Below, in pieces: positions 12,721-24,790 of a stretch of 64,000 bases of DNA. Below the pieces are notes generated by a model. The model did not search any database. It had not been told where the DNA came from and was given only the letters and a program-made list of their open reading frames with translations. The stretch's first letter is position 1. The number at the start of each line of letters is the position of its first letter. A program made the position numbers and the translations under genes. Source of the DNA: Patiria pectinifera (taxonomy: Eukaryota; Echinodermata; Asteroidea; Valvatida; Asterinidae); assembly GCA_029964075.1 (NCBI GenBank), contig CM057136.1:11594001-11658000 (forward strand), read 5' to 3'.

Positions 12721-13059
12721 TGTCCGGGTCAAAATATATGACGAAGTTACCCGGTACCTAGAGAAGAAAACCTCACAGGAAAAGGACTTAAATAACTATA
12801 GTTTGGAATCCAGGAATTCAGAGCAAAACAAAGTTTTAATTCTAGATCATCCACCTCAAGCCACATCAGCTTTATCTTACAATCTGTTTTTACAAAACAG
12901 GGAGTATAAGATTATTATCAATAGCACTGCTATAAGCGTTAAAATGCTGAGAGAAAGTTGGAATCCTACCACTAAAGCACGGTCAGTACAATAGTACAAG
13001 GTGCAGTGTATTGTTTAAACCTGTGTCTAATAAATTTAAATATAGCAAAGCCTAACCAT

Positions 13060-13790
13060 TGTTTAAGCCTAACATCTAATAAGGAAATAAACTAAGGCCT
13101 TGGCCATTTTAAAATACAATGTATAATTTACACTCCTTGTACCTCTCTAAAATATAACTGCAATGTTACAATATAGGCAAAAAGGCCTCTTCTTAAAGTA
13201 CAACTTAAGCCCAAGGCCTCTACTTAACACAACCCTAACATTACATTGTAGGCAACCAGGCCTTTTCTGAAGTACAACTTACATGAAAGTTACCATGACA
13301 AATACTCTCTCATATAATTGTAACGTTAGGAACCAATGCATCTTCTTAAGTACAACTTAGGCCCCATGCCTCTGTAAAATACAACTCCAACGTAAGACAC
13401 CCATGCCTTTTCTAAAGTACCGGGTACATGTACAACTTAGGTCCCATATGCCTCTCTGAAATACAACTCCAACGTTAGGTAACCATTCCTCTTCTAAAGT
13501 ACAACTTACAATGTAGGCCCTATGCCTCTCTAAAATACAACTCCAACGTTAGGCACCCATGCCTCTTTTGAAGTACACCTAGGTCCAGGCCTCCACTAAA
13601 TACAACAATATAACATTAGAACAACTTTCAAGTACAATGTAGGTACCATGCCTCTCTAAATACAACTAGGCACCCAAGCCTCTTAAGTGCAACTTACATG
13701 CAGGACCTATACAACTGTAATGTTAGGAACCCAGGCCTTTTCTAAAGTGCAACTTCGGTCCCAGGCCTCTTAAAATACTCTTCAAAAAAT
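13060..13790. repeat. Degenerate tandem repeat, about 70-82-bp unit
   Basis: Roughly nine diverged copies share ATGCCTCTnTAAAATACAA, CTCCAACGTTAGGCACCC and TCTAAAGTACAACTTA. The CAACGTTAGG or CAACGTAAGA landmark lies near 13389, 13471 and 13543, so spacing is about 72-82 bp. No reading frame is kept. The array fades at both ends. Confidence 0.65.
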
Positions 13791-15245
13791 TAGACTCATT
13801 GTTAGTCTATAATCTATCCACATCTTAATTCCACGAATATCTCAAGGCCTCCAACTATTCCTGCTAGCACTTTCTCTGTATTTCTCCTGCGCATGTTGCT
13901 CCCCTCCCATGACTCCAATGGTACCGGTATACAGTACAGATATCTCCAGCTCCAAAGCTCTAGTGCTCAGCTCCCAAGATCCAAATGGCAAGATAATTCT
14001 AAAACAAAATACACTACATAAATCTATGCAGAAACTGTGCTCCCTAATTTTCTTTATAAGCCTACCTGTAGCTCAATAAACTTAACTTCGGCTCCAAGAA
14101 GTCACTATCGAACGTCAGAAATCAGCAACACAATCAACCACCTTGCAGAGCAATTAACAACCAGAGCACTTGAACCACCCAAATTTGCCTAGATACCCTT
14201 CAAAATGCTCACCCTAGTTTCCCTACAATAGTATCCACTACATTTACATCTACCTGTATGTTGCTACGCCAACAGTTGTACAACCTACACTTAATTGGAT
14301 TCACCTGTAGACATGTATGATCCCTCATTTTTCAAATATTACCGGTACATACACGTAATATCATGCTAAAGGCTTAAGATTAATCTTAAAAACCTTCTCA
14401 AGCTTTACACTGTCAAAAAATATGAATTACAATTTACATGTTCCATATTCACAAATAAGCTAACATTTCCAGGCATGAATGAATATATACAATGTAAACA
14501 AGCTATGAACTCATTGATGAAAATGCAGTGAGGTCACAATACGAATATTCATAATTACTGTTAATGAGTTTACCAGACAACAGTAAAGAAGTCATCAAAC
14601 ATTGCCATCTTCCAAAATCTCATCAAAATAAACAAAATTACATCAAAAGAAGCTAGATAATAATTTATAAAAACTTTCTCATGTGTAATAATTTGGCTTT
14701 TGAAAAGTCTCAGTATGTACAGTACATGTCAATGAAGAAACTTTTAGCCAACCACCATGGTGCTAACGAACTTGGATAACGGCCATCTTGGATTCTCAAT
14801 AAATAGCATAATTGATAGCAGTGACTACAGTAAACGTGTGTAACCTTTGACTAATAAACTGAAAACTTTTTTAAAAAAAACATGAAACAGATTCTACACT
14901 GTTCAAGATTAAATTACTTTGACTCAAGCTAAAAAGGTAAACTTTGAAAGAAGTTTAATCATGAGTTTGGGGCATTTTCATCAATTTCATCAATACAATT
15001 CACAATGACAGAATGAATTATTTCAAATACAAAATACACAAGCACAGGAAATACATGCATAAATATGTAATAAATGCACAAGTGTACAAACCATTATTAC
15101 TTTTTTTAATTCAGAAAATTAATTTGGCATCAATGCAACATGGCAAAATTTGTGTACATAGAAGTGATTAAGTCAGACTTTGGCTTACATACCGTACATG
15201 CAATGTACTTCACTGAGAACCTGCCCCCAAAAAAACCTACAAGAT
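13791..15245. other. Non-coding AT-rich stretch
   Basis: No gene, no convincing ORF and no inverted-repeat element was seen. Confidence 0.5.
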
Positions 15246-15246
15246 G

Positions 15247-15335
15247 TACCGTAATTTTCGGAATATAAGCCGCGGCTTATATGTTGATTTTGCCCACGAA
15301 AATGTTTACTGCAGCTTATACACAGGGCGGCTTAT
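15247..15335. mobile_element. Possible transposon terminus with CCGCGGCTTATA motif
   Basis: TACCGTAATTTTCGGAATA, then AAGCCGCGGCTTATA and later GGGCGGCTTATACA, resembles a terminal motif (CCGTAnTTTTCGGACTATAAGCCGC) familiar from dispersed repeats in animal genomes. I did not find the opposite end, so this is a partial copy at most. Confidence 0.3.
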
Positions 15336-16957
15336 ACATGTACGCCGAGCCTTGAAGAATAAAAAATAAGATTCACATGTGTATTTAATGTACTGGTACA
15401 AGAAGAGGTGTGTTGCTGAAATGAATTATCAATTAAGAAAGTCATTAACAAACCAAAACCAAAAGGTACCGAGCGGTAAAAAATACGGTGAAAGCTGTCT
15501 TCGACGCTTGCGACCAGCTGTACGGTACATGTATAGTTTGTACTTGAACCTTCAAACTGGTGTGATTCTTTATAGTCCTAACTTGAACATGAACCTCGGC
15601 AACGTAAAAACAACCACTAAAAATAAAACACATGTACATGTAGTAACTTACACAGGCCTCAAAATGTGATGGTACTTCACGTTTATGGTACTTAATTAAG
15701 TACCTGTAATAGGAGAAATTTACAATGCATCAGCAGGCAAATCTTTTGGGAGAAACAATTTTTTTTTTCCTCCCATGATTGCCTGCCAACAACTGTGACG
15801 GTCGCACAACCCCGTCGTGCACAAAAGGCATTATGGTGACTGCAAAGCTATCGCACAATGCAGCGCTTTGCCTCTCACCGCTCTTAATAACTGGGCTATA
15901 TCTATTTGATTTGCGCCATTTTCTCCGGCACAAAAGCGTCCATAGAAATTGAGGGGTGCGACGGTAAAACGATGCCACTTTTTTTCTTCTTTAGCATTGG
16001 GGCAGCAGTGGTGTTTTCAGACCATGGAGCTATCAGACCAGACATGAACCAAGGAGTGGAGGGGGGGGGGCGGGAGAAGGAGAGAGTGCCCAAGTGCAGG
16101 GGTCTGGAAAATGAACACAATGACTTTTATTGACTGTTGTGCCCTGGTGTTTGGGCCCTTTTCTATTCTCTGATTTTTATGTACTTAGGTTCTCTAGCAA
16201 AGGCAGCAGTTGATGGAACCATTTTCCTTCTCTTTTTTTTTTTTTTTTTTTTTTTTGGCCTGTTGATTGAAATGGTCTGGGGTTGATGCACTAGTGTGGA
16301 ATTTCACCTCTGGAGAACTTTGTACAGTCTCTTGTACTTTTGAAACAGGGATATAATTTAATTCTTTGTTTATAAGAATTAAATTATATTTCAAGTGCAA
16401 GCAAATTAGCAGCAGTAAAGTAATAGAAAGATTTAGAATTGATTTTATTAGTTTAAATTACTGTTTTTACTATTTTCAAAATGTTTTGGAATTATAATTA
16501 AGTACAAAATTAACTCAACTTATGTATGTACATGTACATGCATGTACCGTATTTCGTCATTGCAGACTAGACTACAATGTACACAATTTTACCCTTTCCA
16601 AATGATGAAACATTCAGAGCTGTGCACTGTGCATTGTACACACACACACAACTTGAAACCCCCTATTTCACTCCATTGTAGATTAAATAATAACCAGCAT
16701 TTCAATTTACCGGCAACAACCCGGCCGATTTATCAAAATGAATAATCACCGCCCGGACAAAAAAAGCATTATTGTGAGATATGGGCAATTCAACCGGTCT
16801 GCAAATGGGCTGCAGTACTGTGGCCAATAGCGACCCACCAGTTAAACTGCCAACTCAGATTAAAGAATAACCGAAAAACTTGTTTAAAGGGGAATTCACT
16901 TGATCGATCAGACGTCACCAGCTGCAGTGAGTGTTCTCCGGCTGAGCGTACAGTACA
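15336..16957. other. Non-coding stretch
   Basis: Contains a 24-base T-run at 16233-16256, a short CA run near 16640 and several TACATGTAC palindromes. An open frame at 15379-15669 has no recognisable domain. Confidence 0.45.
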
Positions 16958-17202
16958 GGGCCCAATTTCACGGCGCTGCTAAGCAAAAAAATTTGCTTAG
17001 CACAAAAAAAGCCTGGCTAATAAAAGCAGTTTACCAGCCAAAACTCCACCTGATTTCCATGCTATAGCAAACAACAGCTGAATACTAATCACGAGCAATA
17101 TGCATCACATTGAGTTTTTGGCTGGTAACCTGCTTTTTTTAAGCCAGACTTTTTTTGTGCTAAGCAAATTGTTGTGCTTAGCAGTGCCGTGAAATTGGCC
17201 CC
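16958..17202. mobile_element. MITE with about 93-bp inverted arms
   Basis: The left end GGGCCCAATTTCACGGC pairs with GCCGTGAAATTGGCCCC at the right end. The complementarity continues inward through TGCTAAGCAAA, GCTTAGCACAAAAAAAG and ACCAGCCAAAA, leaving a loop of about 60 bp. The 245-bp element has no coding capacity. Diverged words of the same kind appear near 8740-9030. Confidence 0.8.
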
Positions 17203-20200
17203 AGATGGTGTAGTGGAGGTACATGCATGTACATCCTTGTGAGGAATCACAAGCCAATCACAAGACAGGTTACAAGTATGTAAATTCACAAGTCAGCTCC
17301 AGTCAAGACACAAGTAATGTTCAGGGGATAAAAAAAAAACCAATGAAATGCTTTTGCCACAATTCATTTGAATCACTTGTACACTGTACAACTGTATATT
17401 AACTTGGGGACTGGATGACTTACGATTGTCTTTTGTGATGGCCTTGTGATGACTTGTGTTCCATCATGCAACACTGATACAGTGTCACACATTGTACACC
17501 CAGGACAGACACACTAAGGGAGAACAACAGATCCTCTCAGTCCTCGGGAGTTGGGTCTTTTGTTGGAAACGGTCCTCTGTAGTAAGTTTGTGTGCTAAAT
17601 AGTCTATGGGAGAGTGTTATATTACAGGGACAAAGGGAAACACAAAGCATTGTCCTCGAGAGTATAGTAAAAACAAGAGTGTCTGTGTTTTACAATGTAC
17701 TGTAAAACCAAAACAAAACTTTACTGAACAATTTTTGTACACCCGTACAAAAAGGTGTCTTATTTACATATATTGTATGACTGATAAAGAAAATTGAATA
17801 AACATACAGAAAAAGCTGATCATGTAGCAGCTCAGCCAGGCTGTGAACCAAGCTAAATGTACATATGTGTACATATGTACAGTACAGTGCATCTATTGTA
17901 CATTGGAGGCTATATGCCAGTAAGTAAATCATTTTTACTGCCAGGTTGTTTTGGATGTTACGATCATGTACATACTGGTACGTATGTTACATTCCTTGTA
18001 AAGTACTCGAAATGGTGGCAGACAATCAAAGTTGTGACTTTTTACAGTTTTTTCTCATCTCCATGGCAACACCCCATAGCAACTAAACCAAAATGACTAC
18101 CTTTTCACAGGCCCTTTAATTCCTTCCCCAACCCCCCTTTATTTTTAATTTTGCCGCTGGAAACAAAGCAGCAAATTTATCATTTCATAATTTGATCTTT
18201 ACACCCAATCGCCCTGTCCGTCAATATTGACTCGGCGCAGAAAGTTGCTGGAAAAAATTGGTTGCACGGCAACCAGTGCATGTCCGAGGCTAGACACAGA
18301 GATACGAACGACGTACACGCATGTTCAACACACATTCGGACGTGTAGTACATGAGGGGGAAAATGTACTCGTAGAAGAACATGCCCTACCCAATCAATGT
18401 ACCTTGTACACAACACAGAGCTCAACCAAATAAAAATGCCAATATTGGCCAAGAAGGCAAAAATAAAATATTCATAAATGATATCAATAAAAATGGTCAA
18501 ACATCTGTGTTGGTCTCTCTCAAAGACGGCCAACTCTGTAGGAGAACTGCAACTGCGTATTTTACGCAATCAAGCACGCATTGCACAGTGTTGATAATGT
18601 TCCAAACACGCGCGCATGTTGCTTGAATTGTGTTCGAAATACGATGCAGCCGATGCACGTTATGCAGGTTGACGCTCAAAATGCTGATGCACGTGGCTGG
18701 TCTGTAGGAAATGACATCATTTGAGAGAGACCTATAATTTGTGTAATTGTTTCTTGTTTCTTTTACACCTCTGATTCTTTAATAATTAATGAAAGCTCTG
18801 CCATTTATTTTGTTCATGTGTCAGCCAACAGGTTGATTTTTAAGCACATTTTTACTACTATCCTGAATCGTCCAAAAACCACCACTGTGTACCAGTACAT
18901 GTAGGAAGCCAATGTCACATCTATACTTGTAATTGATAGGGCATCATCAGGATCAATGCCCAATCATTTGGATGAGCTCTTTCATGCATTTCTCCTCAAT
19001 CCTGCAAACTCCTTTAAAATTTGAAGGATCTGGGAGCATTGGGGTTAAAGTAAACAGTACAAATGTACTGCAATTTAAAGGGAAAATACAACATTTGCAA
19101 ACATCAAAAAATAAAGTTACCAAACTATTTTGAAATACGTTGCTAAACTGTTAGTGAATGACCGTCTAATTCATCCTGTAAAATCATGGCACCTGGTAAA
19201 CTGTCATTTTCAAGAAAAGTGGTATTTTCGTATCAATTTCCAACCCTGGACGGCCGACCAGCGTTGGAAAAAACTTGGGTTTTCTTTTTAAATACTGGCC
19301 CCAATTGATCACATTTAGTTAGTCCGGTTTTGTTTGCAATCGATTACACACCTATGAACGGGTACAAGCAAGCTAGACTTGTTCCCTGACCTTACAATTC
19401 CCAAACGTCTATAAATTGCTCCGTTTCATTTTAAATGGAGTTGGGGAACCAAACTACAGAAAAATGACTGTTTTTCTTCGTTTTTATAGCATCTACGAAC
19501 CCCAAAACGTAAAAAGTTGGTGTAACAATATTTACTATATATAACCAACCCCCCAAATCCATCAATTTCTGAAAATTACAGCAAAAGCAAATGATGTATA
19601 TTTCCTTTAATGCTGGCTACACACATTGTAAGTTTTAAACACTATTCAATGCTTAAAAGTTACTGACCAGCTTTATAAAGTACACGTTTACCAATGTAAC
19701 CATTATGCCTTCTGCCCACTTGAGCAGTTCCATTCTATTACAAGAACTACTCGTGCTAATTATCCGGAACTAACGAGTGATTCACAGATTAAACAGAACA
19801 TGACAGTGTACTTACCAGAAAAGCGTTGTGCGCTTAAAAAGACACGGCCTGACCTGGATTTGCCACATCAAGAATCAGAATCAAGGCGAAAGGGGAAGGA
19901 AAAAAAAACCTGTCACTGTGAGCCAGACTTTCAAGTGACTGTTATATAGAACGTGTTAGATTAAGTGCTCAAAGGTGCATCGCTTTTGGTCAAATGGCTC
20001 AGTAGCGCCAACCAAACTGTAGCTTTATCTAAAGGGCCTTTTGTGTGTGTGTGTGTTTTTTTTTCTTTTCTATTTTCTTCTCACCTCAGTAAGCTCAAAA
20101 GAGAATTTACTGGGGGATAGGTCCCCCCCCCCCCTTTCAGCCTGTGTGACTGGGGAGGCGGGATGGAACAATGGAGCTGGAGCGGAAAGCAGGGACCAAA

Positions 20201-21380
20201 AGTTGTCAAATACCACTCAGATTACAAGAGGCTTTTGTGGGGGGTTTTTAACAGAGAATTTTGCAGGTTGGGTGGGGGAGAGAAGGCGGAGCAAAACCTG
20301 GCAGGAGTGCCACAGTTTCTGAATTGCAGACCCAAGTCAACTTCACAGGAGAAAGAAGACCCCCCTCCACCTCGCCCCTCCTAAAAAAAAGTTTGAATAG
20401 ACTGTCGACCAATGAGTCCGAAATTGCATTGTAATTATTTTCAATTTGTTGACGGGTGTAATCACGTACGTACATGTACCGGTACATAACATTGTTTTTT
20501 TTGCTAGAAAATATTTTGTATGCATGAAAAATGGTAGATATTTAAGCTAAAAATGCAAAACAAAAACACTTCCGGAGATGTTTTGGTTAGTTTCAAGAAA
20601 GAAATTAAATGTAATGATTCAGAAAAATGATCAAAAAATCCTTATCTGTAATCTCCTCTACTACAACGTATCAGATTTAAAAAAAAAAATATGCTCATTC
20701 ACTCGAGCTCTTAAAGTACAAATAAAATTGTGAAAAATTGTGATTTGTAATGTCCATGATGCTGAAATTGCCCATATGTATCATTACTTCTATTGAAATT
20801 AATCTGAAGAAAAAAATGTACTTGACGTCACATGAGGCTGTTTATGATGATGTCATCATACATTTAATATCTAGATAAGGTCTGTTAAACTTTACAAGGG
20901 TTTTTGTTTGGACAAACTAGCCTCATTTTACATTATTTAATGACCTCAGTGCCCCAGGTCTTCAAAATCTTCATCATGTCCAAGGTCTATAGATAAAAAA
21001 TGGGATTATACTTAAATAAGATATAATAAAATTAACCAAAAGAATCAGACGTAAATGATTTTTCCACATGTACATGTATGTCTTCAGCAAAACCAAAAGG
21101 AAAACAGAAACAAAACCTTGAAAAAAAAAACAATTCTGACATCTTCTGAGGCTTTAAAACTGAAACTCCTCCGAATAATGAAATCCACTGTTTTGTTCAT
21201 AAGTTCACATTAATTAACATAAAATCTTAAAAGGTCCTGAAACACCCTTAAAAATGGGAACACAAAGCCTGAAAAAAATGGAGGTAAAATGGAACACAAA
21301 GATGCACTTCAAAAATTCCATAATTCGAATGCATCTATCCATCAGGAGCCCAAGGGCAGAACATACAGTGTACAGTAAAC
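17203..21380. other. Non-coding stretch
   Basis: Contains a TG microsatellite at about 20043-20056 followed by a T-run, a C-run near 20123-20134, and AT-rich sequence. Open frames, including a 129-codon one on the - strand at 18180-18569, lack a recognisable domain and a plausible start. Confidence 0.45.
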
Positions 21381-21771
21381 CAGGGTTCGAAATTAGCGGT
21401 AGCCCGCTAGCCAAATGCTAGTCAAAACAGCGGCAGGCTAGTCAGACTACTCCTTAACTAGCCCGGCTGGTGAGGGAAAATTATTGGGATACGGCAAAGA
21501 TGAACGTACAGGAAGAAATAAATCATTAAATTGAGAAAGAAAACCCCATCAATTTGTGTCTAATTTTATCAACTGTTTTAAAGGGTCAAATTACTAGATC
21601 TGTTAATCAAAAACCCTGACAAAATTGCCTCAGAATTGAGCCTGAAAATACGCCATTTTGTATTTGAGATAAGAACAAAAATGCGGGCTAGTGAAAATGC
21701 CCGCGGGCTAGTTAAGCGTCCGTTTCAGTAGCCCCACTGGCTAGTGAACAAAAAATTGAGGTCGAACCCTG
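21381..21771. mobile_element. Non-autonomous hAT-like element
   Basis: The ends CAGGGTTCGA and TCGAACCCTG are inverted repeats bounding 391 bp. The same seven bases, AGTAAAC, flank it at 21374-21380 and 21772-21778, consistent with an 8-bp hAT target-site duplication carrying one change. The interior is rich in GGGCTAGT/ACTAGCCC words in both orientations, typical of subterminal transposase-binding repeats. No transposase is encoded. Confidence 0.75.
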
Positions 21772-24387
21772 AGTAAACTAAATGTATACTGTCCTTACTG
21801 TGTGACTAAGTATCATAAAATAACCAAGCATTTGATGTCTGTTAGCATGTCAAAGAAAAAATTCCATCATGAGCATTTTAATTTGTTATGATTACATCGC
21901 AGTACACTGCTTGTATGTGGTCTATTTTGTAAATATTTTTTAAAAATGTGTACATGTACCGGTACATGTTGTATTTTTCCTCAGCCTATGCGATAAGGTG
22001 TAAAGGAGTTGGCGTATGGCAAAATAAACATGCTGCTGCAATATTGTGCAAACACTTCACTTTGAGAAAGCGTAACGATTTTGAGAGAAAAGTTCATCAA
22101 ATCTTGCATAATTCTAGATTACTCGGGGAAAAAAATCAGCTCAAAATGTTTTGAAATCAAAATTATGCTGGTCATGATCTATAGTACCAGAATATTAAAC
22201 AATAAAAATATTGTACAGGTTGCATTTTTTTTAACGTTACTCATTTCCCAACAGTGTAATCGACATGTAGGACTTGATTCTGAAAGCAATTACATGTACT
22301 TCAAAGAGAAATCAGTTTTTGGATCATGTCAATTTTGCCTACAATGTACAGAACAAAATAATGTTCACTGTTTCTAAAGCATGCAAATGGAGTTGAAGTC
22401 AGACCGCATTAGAATTTTTGCAAGTGTGACTCGACAAAAGGTGAGAGAAACTCTCCCCCCCCCCCCACCAACCCATCCCATCACCTTTCCCCCTTCCCGG
22501 ATAATTTCATTATTCCCCACTGCTATTGATTGATGTGATATGAGGGGAAGCATTTGCTCTCCAATACACTGTCGTTCTGTGTGTGTAATTATACAGCACA
22601 GAATTATTACCGTCGAAGGCGGCCAGTTGGGCTGGAAAAAATAGTTTCTCTGCGTAACATTGAGTTGGCGTTAATTCACACAGCTGTGAACTCGAATTAT
22701 GTTGGCTGAACTTGAGGAAACCCCTGACCATTACAAAATGGAGAAAAATGTCACTTTGAGTGTGAATTACCAGTACATGTAACTGCCTGCCAGTACATGA
22801 ATTAGTTTTTATTTCTAGTCTTTCTGCTCGTGTGTTGCACAAAAATAAAATAATGTGGCTTCATGATTTTGAGAATACTGGTACATTGTATGCATACATT
22901 TACAATATTCACTCTGTACTGGTAAGAAAAACAACAAATACATGCATGCATATTAAGACTTCAATTTCAATTGCTATAATTTGTTACAGTTTTAGGTACA
23001 GCCATTGGCTAAGTGTGCTTACATCATACTTTACATATGTACGTGCATTCTACAATAAATCAGACCCAAACACCTTTTTTTCTTAGCTCACTGGCCCCTA
23101 TTGCTAAACCTGGGTCCGCGCTGGACCGCGACTCTCAGTGCGGCAATTTCACAATGTGCTAATAAAGCCCTGTGTAAATAGAGTTCATCTCCCCAACCAA
23201 CCGCGGGGCAAACAAGCTATCCTTCCCAAAATGAGATCCGATGAGTTTTCAGACGGGGTGCTCGGTTCTTTCATCGATGATAAATTTAACTAGGTTTGTA
23301 TACATGTACCATACCAACAAAAGACAACAAAAAAAACACCGAAAAACCTGTGGATAATCTTCCTAACGTTAGAATATTTCTCCCCAATGTAGCTAATGTT
23401 CTTGATGTGCATGTACATGACATGCTTTTGGCATTTTGTGCCATTTTTCACTTTCGTCAAATTATTGAACACTTTCAGCTTTGTAAAGTGCTTGAGTTAT
23501 TGCACACTTTGCCATTGTGCATGCCATTTATGGCAAAGAGTTTTGATATAATTTGCGTCTGACCCAAATTGTACACATATATGTATACAATGTACTTGTT
23601 GAACTTGAAGGTTTGATAACATCCTCAGATATTGTGTTCTTGGAAACTGTCAGAAAATGCACCTTTTTTTTTAGGGTCAGCTCTTTTTAAAACCAGAATT
23701 TGTTATTTTGATGTACATGTATGACTAAATCAATTAACCATTATTTGACTCAATACAATGTAATTAGGGAATTTTTAAAAATCTGAATTATATTACTGAA
23801 AAAATTGTACCAGTAGGCATCTACATAAAGAGCAGGAAAAAGGCAAACATGTTCTTTGCATCCCCCAATAGATGGAGGTCCTGAGAACCTAAATCTTTCC
23901 CTTTTTTTTTTAAATGCATAATCAGGTCCCAAAAGGGCTTTCGTTGCTCTGACATGTATTCCAGAAATTTCATAATTTGACATTCCCGAGATTATCTGTC
24001 ACTACCAACCAAGTCTGGTCTGACCCAGTTTTGCCATGAACTTGTTTTTCATATGCTCGTTTTGCCTTTGACATGTAAATTTATGAGGGTTAAATATGGC
24101 TGAATTCCCCCGTGCATCCGATGGCATTGCATTGAATTCCAGGACAGTCTGTAGTTGTATCAGTCAAGGCGAATTGGACATTATGTTGGATTAACTACAT
24201 GTATGCATAAACAGTTATTGGGTTTCAGGACTCAGTTTCAAAACAGATTTTTCTTTTAACAATTCACAGAAACCATATGCCTATATTTCTAATACATTAG
24301 ATTTAACAGAAATTTGAGAATTCAGTGTGTTTTTTTGTCTTTTGGCTGTGTTAGGAGTCTGTGTCAAATTGAAAAAAACTATTAATC
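21772..24387. other. Non-coding stretch
   Basis: Includes a C-run near 22454-22467 and a CpG-richer patch at 23110-23300. That patch holds a 20-codon ORF with a favourable start context (MRSDEFSDGVLGSFIDDKFN) and an in-frame stop; its meaning is unknown. No gene recognised. Confidence 0.4.
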
Positions 24388-24623
24388 CATTCAGTGCATT
24401 TTTCCAAATTACTCATATTTACAATTTCTTTGACAACTTCAAAACTAGGTCTATTCAACTTCAAGATGTTGTAATTTTTAAACTCTCTCATCCTTTTCCC
24501 CGTGCCATTCAGTGTATTTTTCCAAATTACTCATTTTTACAGTTTCTTTTACAACTTCAAAACTGGGTCTATTCAAGATGTTGTAACTTTTAAAACTCTC
24601 TTTAAATCCTTTTCCCCTGCCAT
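24388..24623. repeat. Two-copy tandem duplication, 118-bp unit
   Basis: CATTCAGTGCATTTTTCCAA at 24388 is repeated with few changes at 24506. The homology runs through ACAACTTCAAAACTnGGTCT and AAGATGTTGTAA to TCCTTTTCCCC. It is non-coding. Confidence 0.75.
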
Positions 24624-24790
24624 GCCTTTATACACAGGCTAGTCACCAACAGTCAGCTTTTTCAGCTGTGCAGTGACTGGTCAAATTCCATCAACGTACC
24701 GTTGGTTTATCAATCATCTACATGTACCTGTGCATGAGCAGTCAAAACCAATCAATCCTGCTTTATGTAAGAAGGGAGTTCTTGACAGTT
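24624..24790. repeat. Dispersed repeat, copy 1
   Basis: ACACAGGCTAGTCACCAnCAG, then GTGACT(A/G)GTCAAA, CAGTCAATCCTGCTT-like and ATGTAnGnnGGGAnTTCTTG motifs occur in the same order here and at 60190-60425, inside the STYXL1-like intron. Both copies are in the same orientation, and the second has extra sequence in the middle. Confidence 0.55.

Noticed and set aside
18180-18569. 129-codon minus-strand ORF with hydrophobic stretches
   Set aside because: No recognisable domain, no good start context and AT-rich composition like the surrounding non-coding DNA.
21381-21400. GGTTCGAAATT as a tRNA B-box
   Set aside because: It does not complete the GGTTCGAnnCC consensus, no A-box or cloverleaf is present, and it is the terminal repeat of a hAT-like element.
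22510-22842. 110-codon minus-strand ORF
   Set aside because: No recognisable domain and no supporting splice sites.
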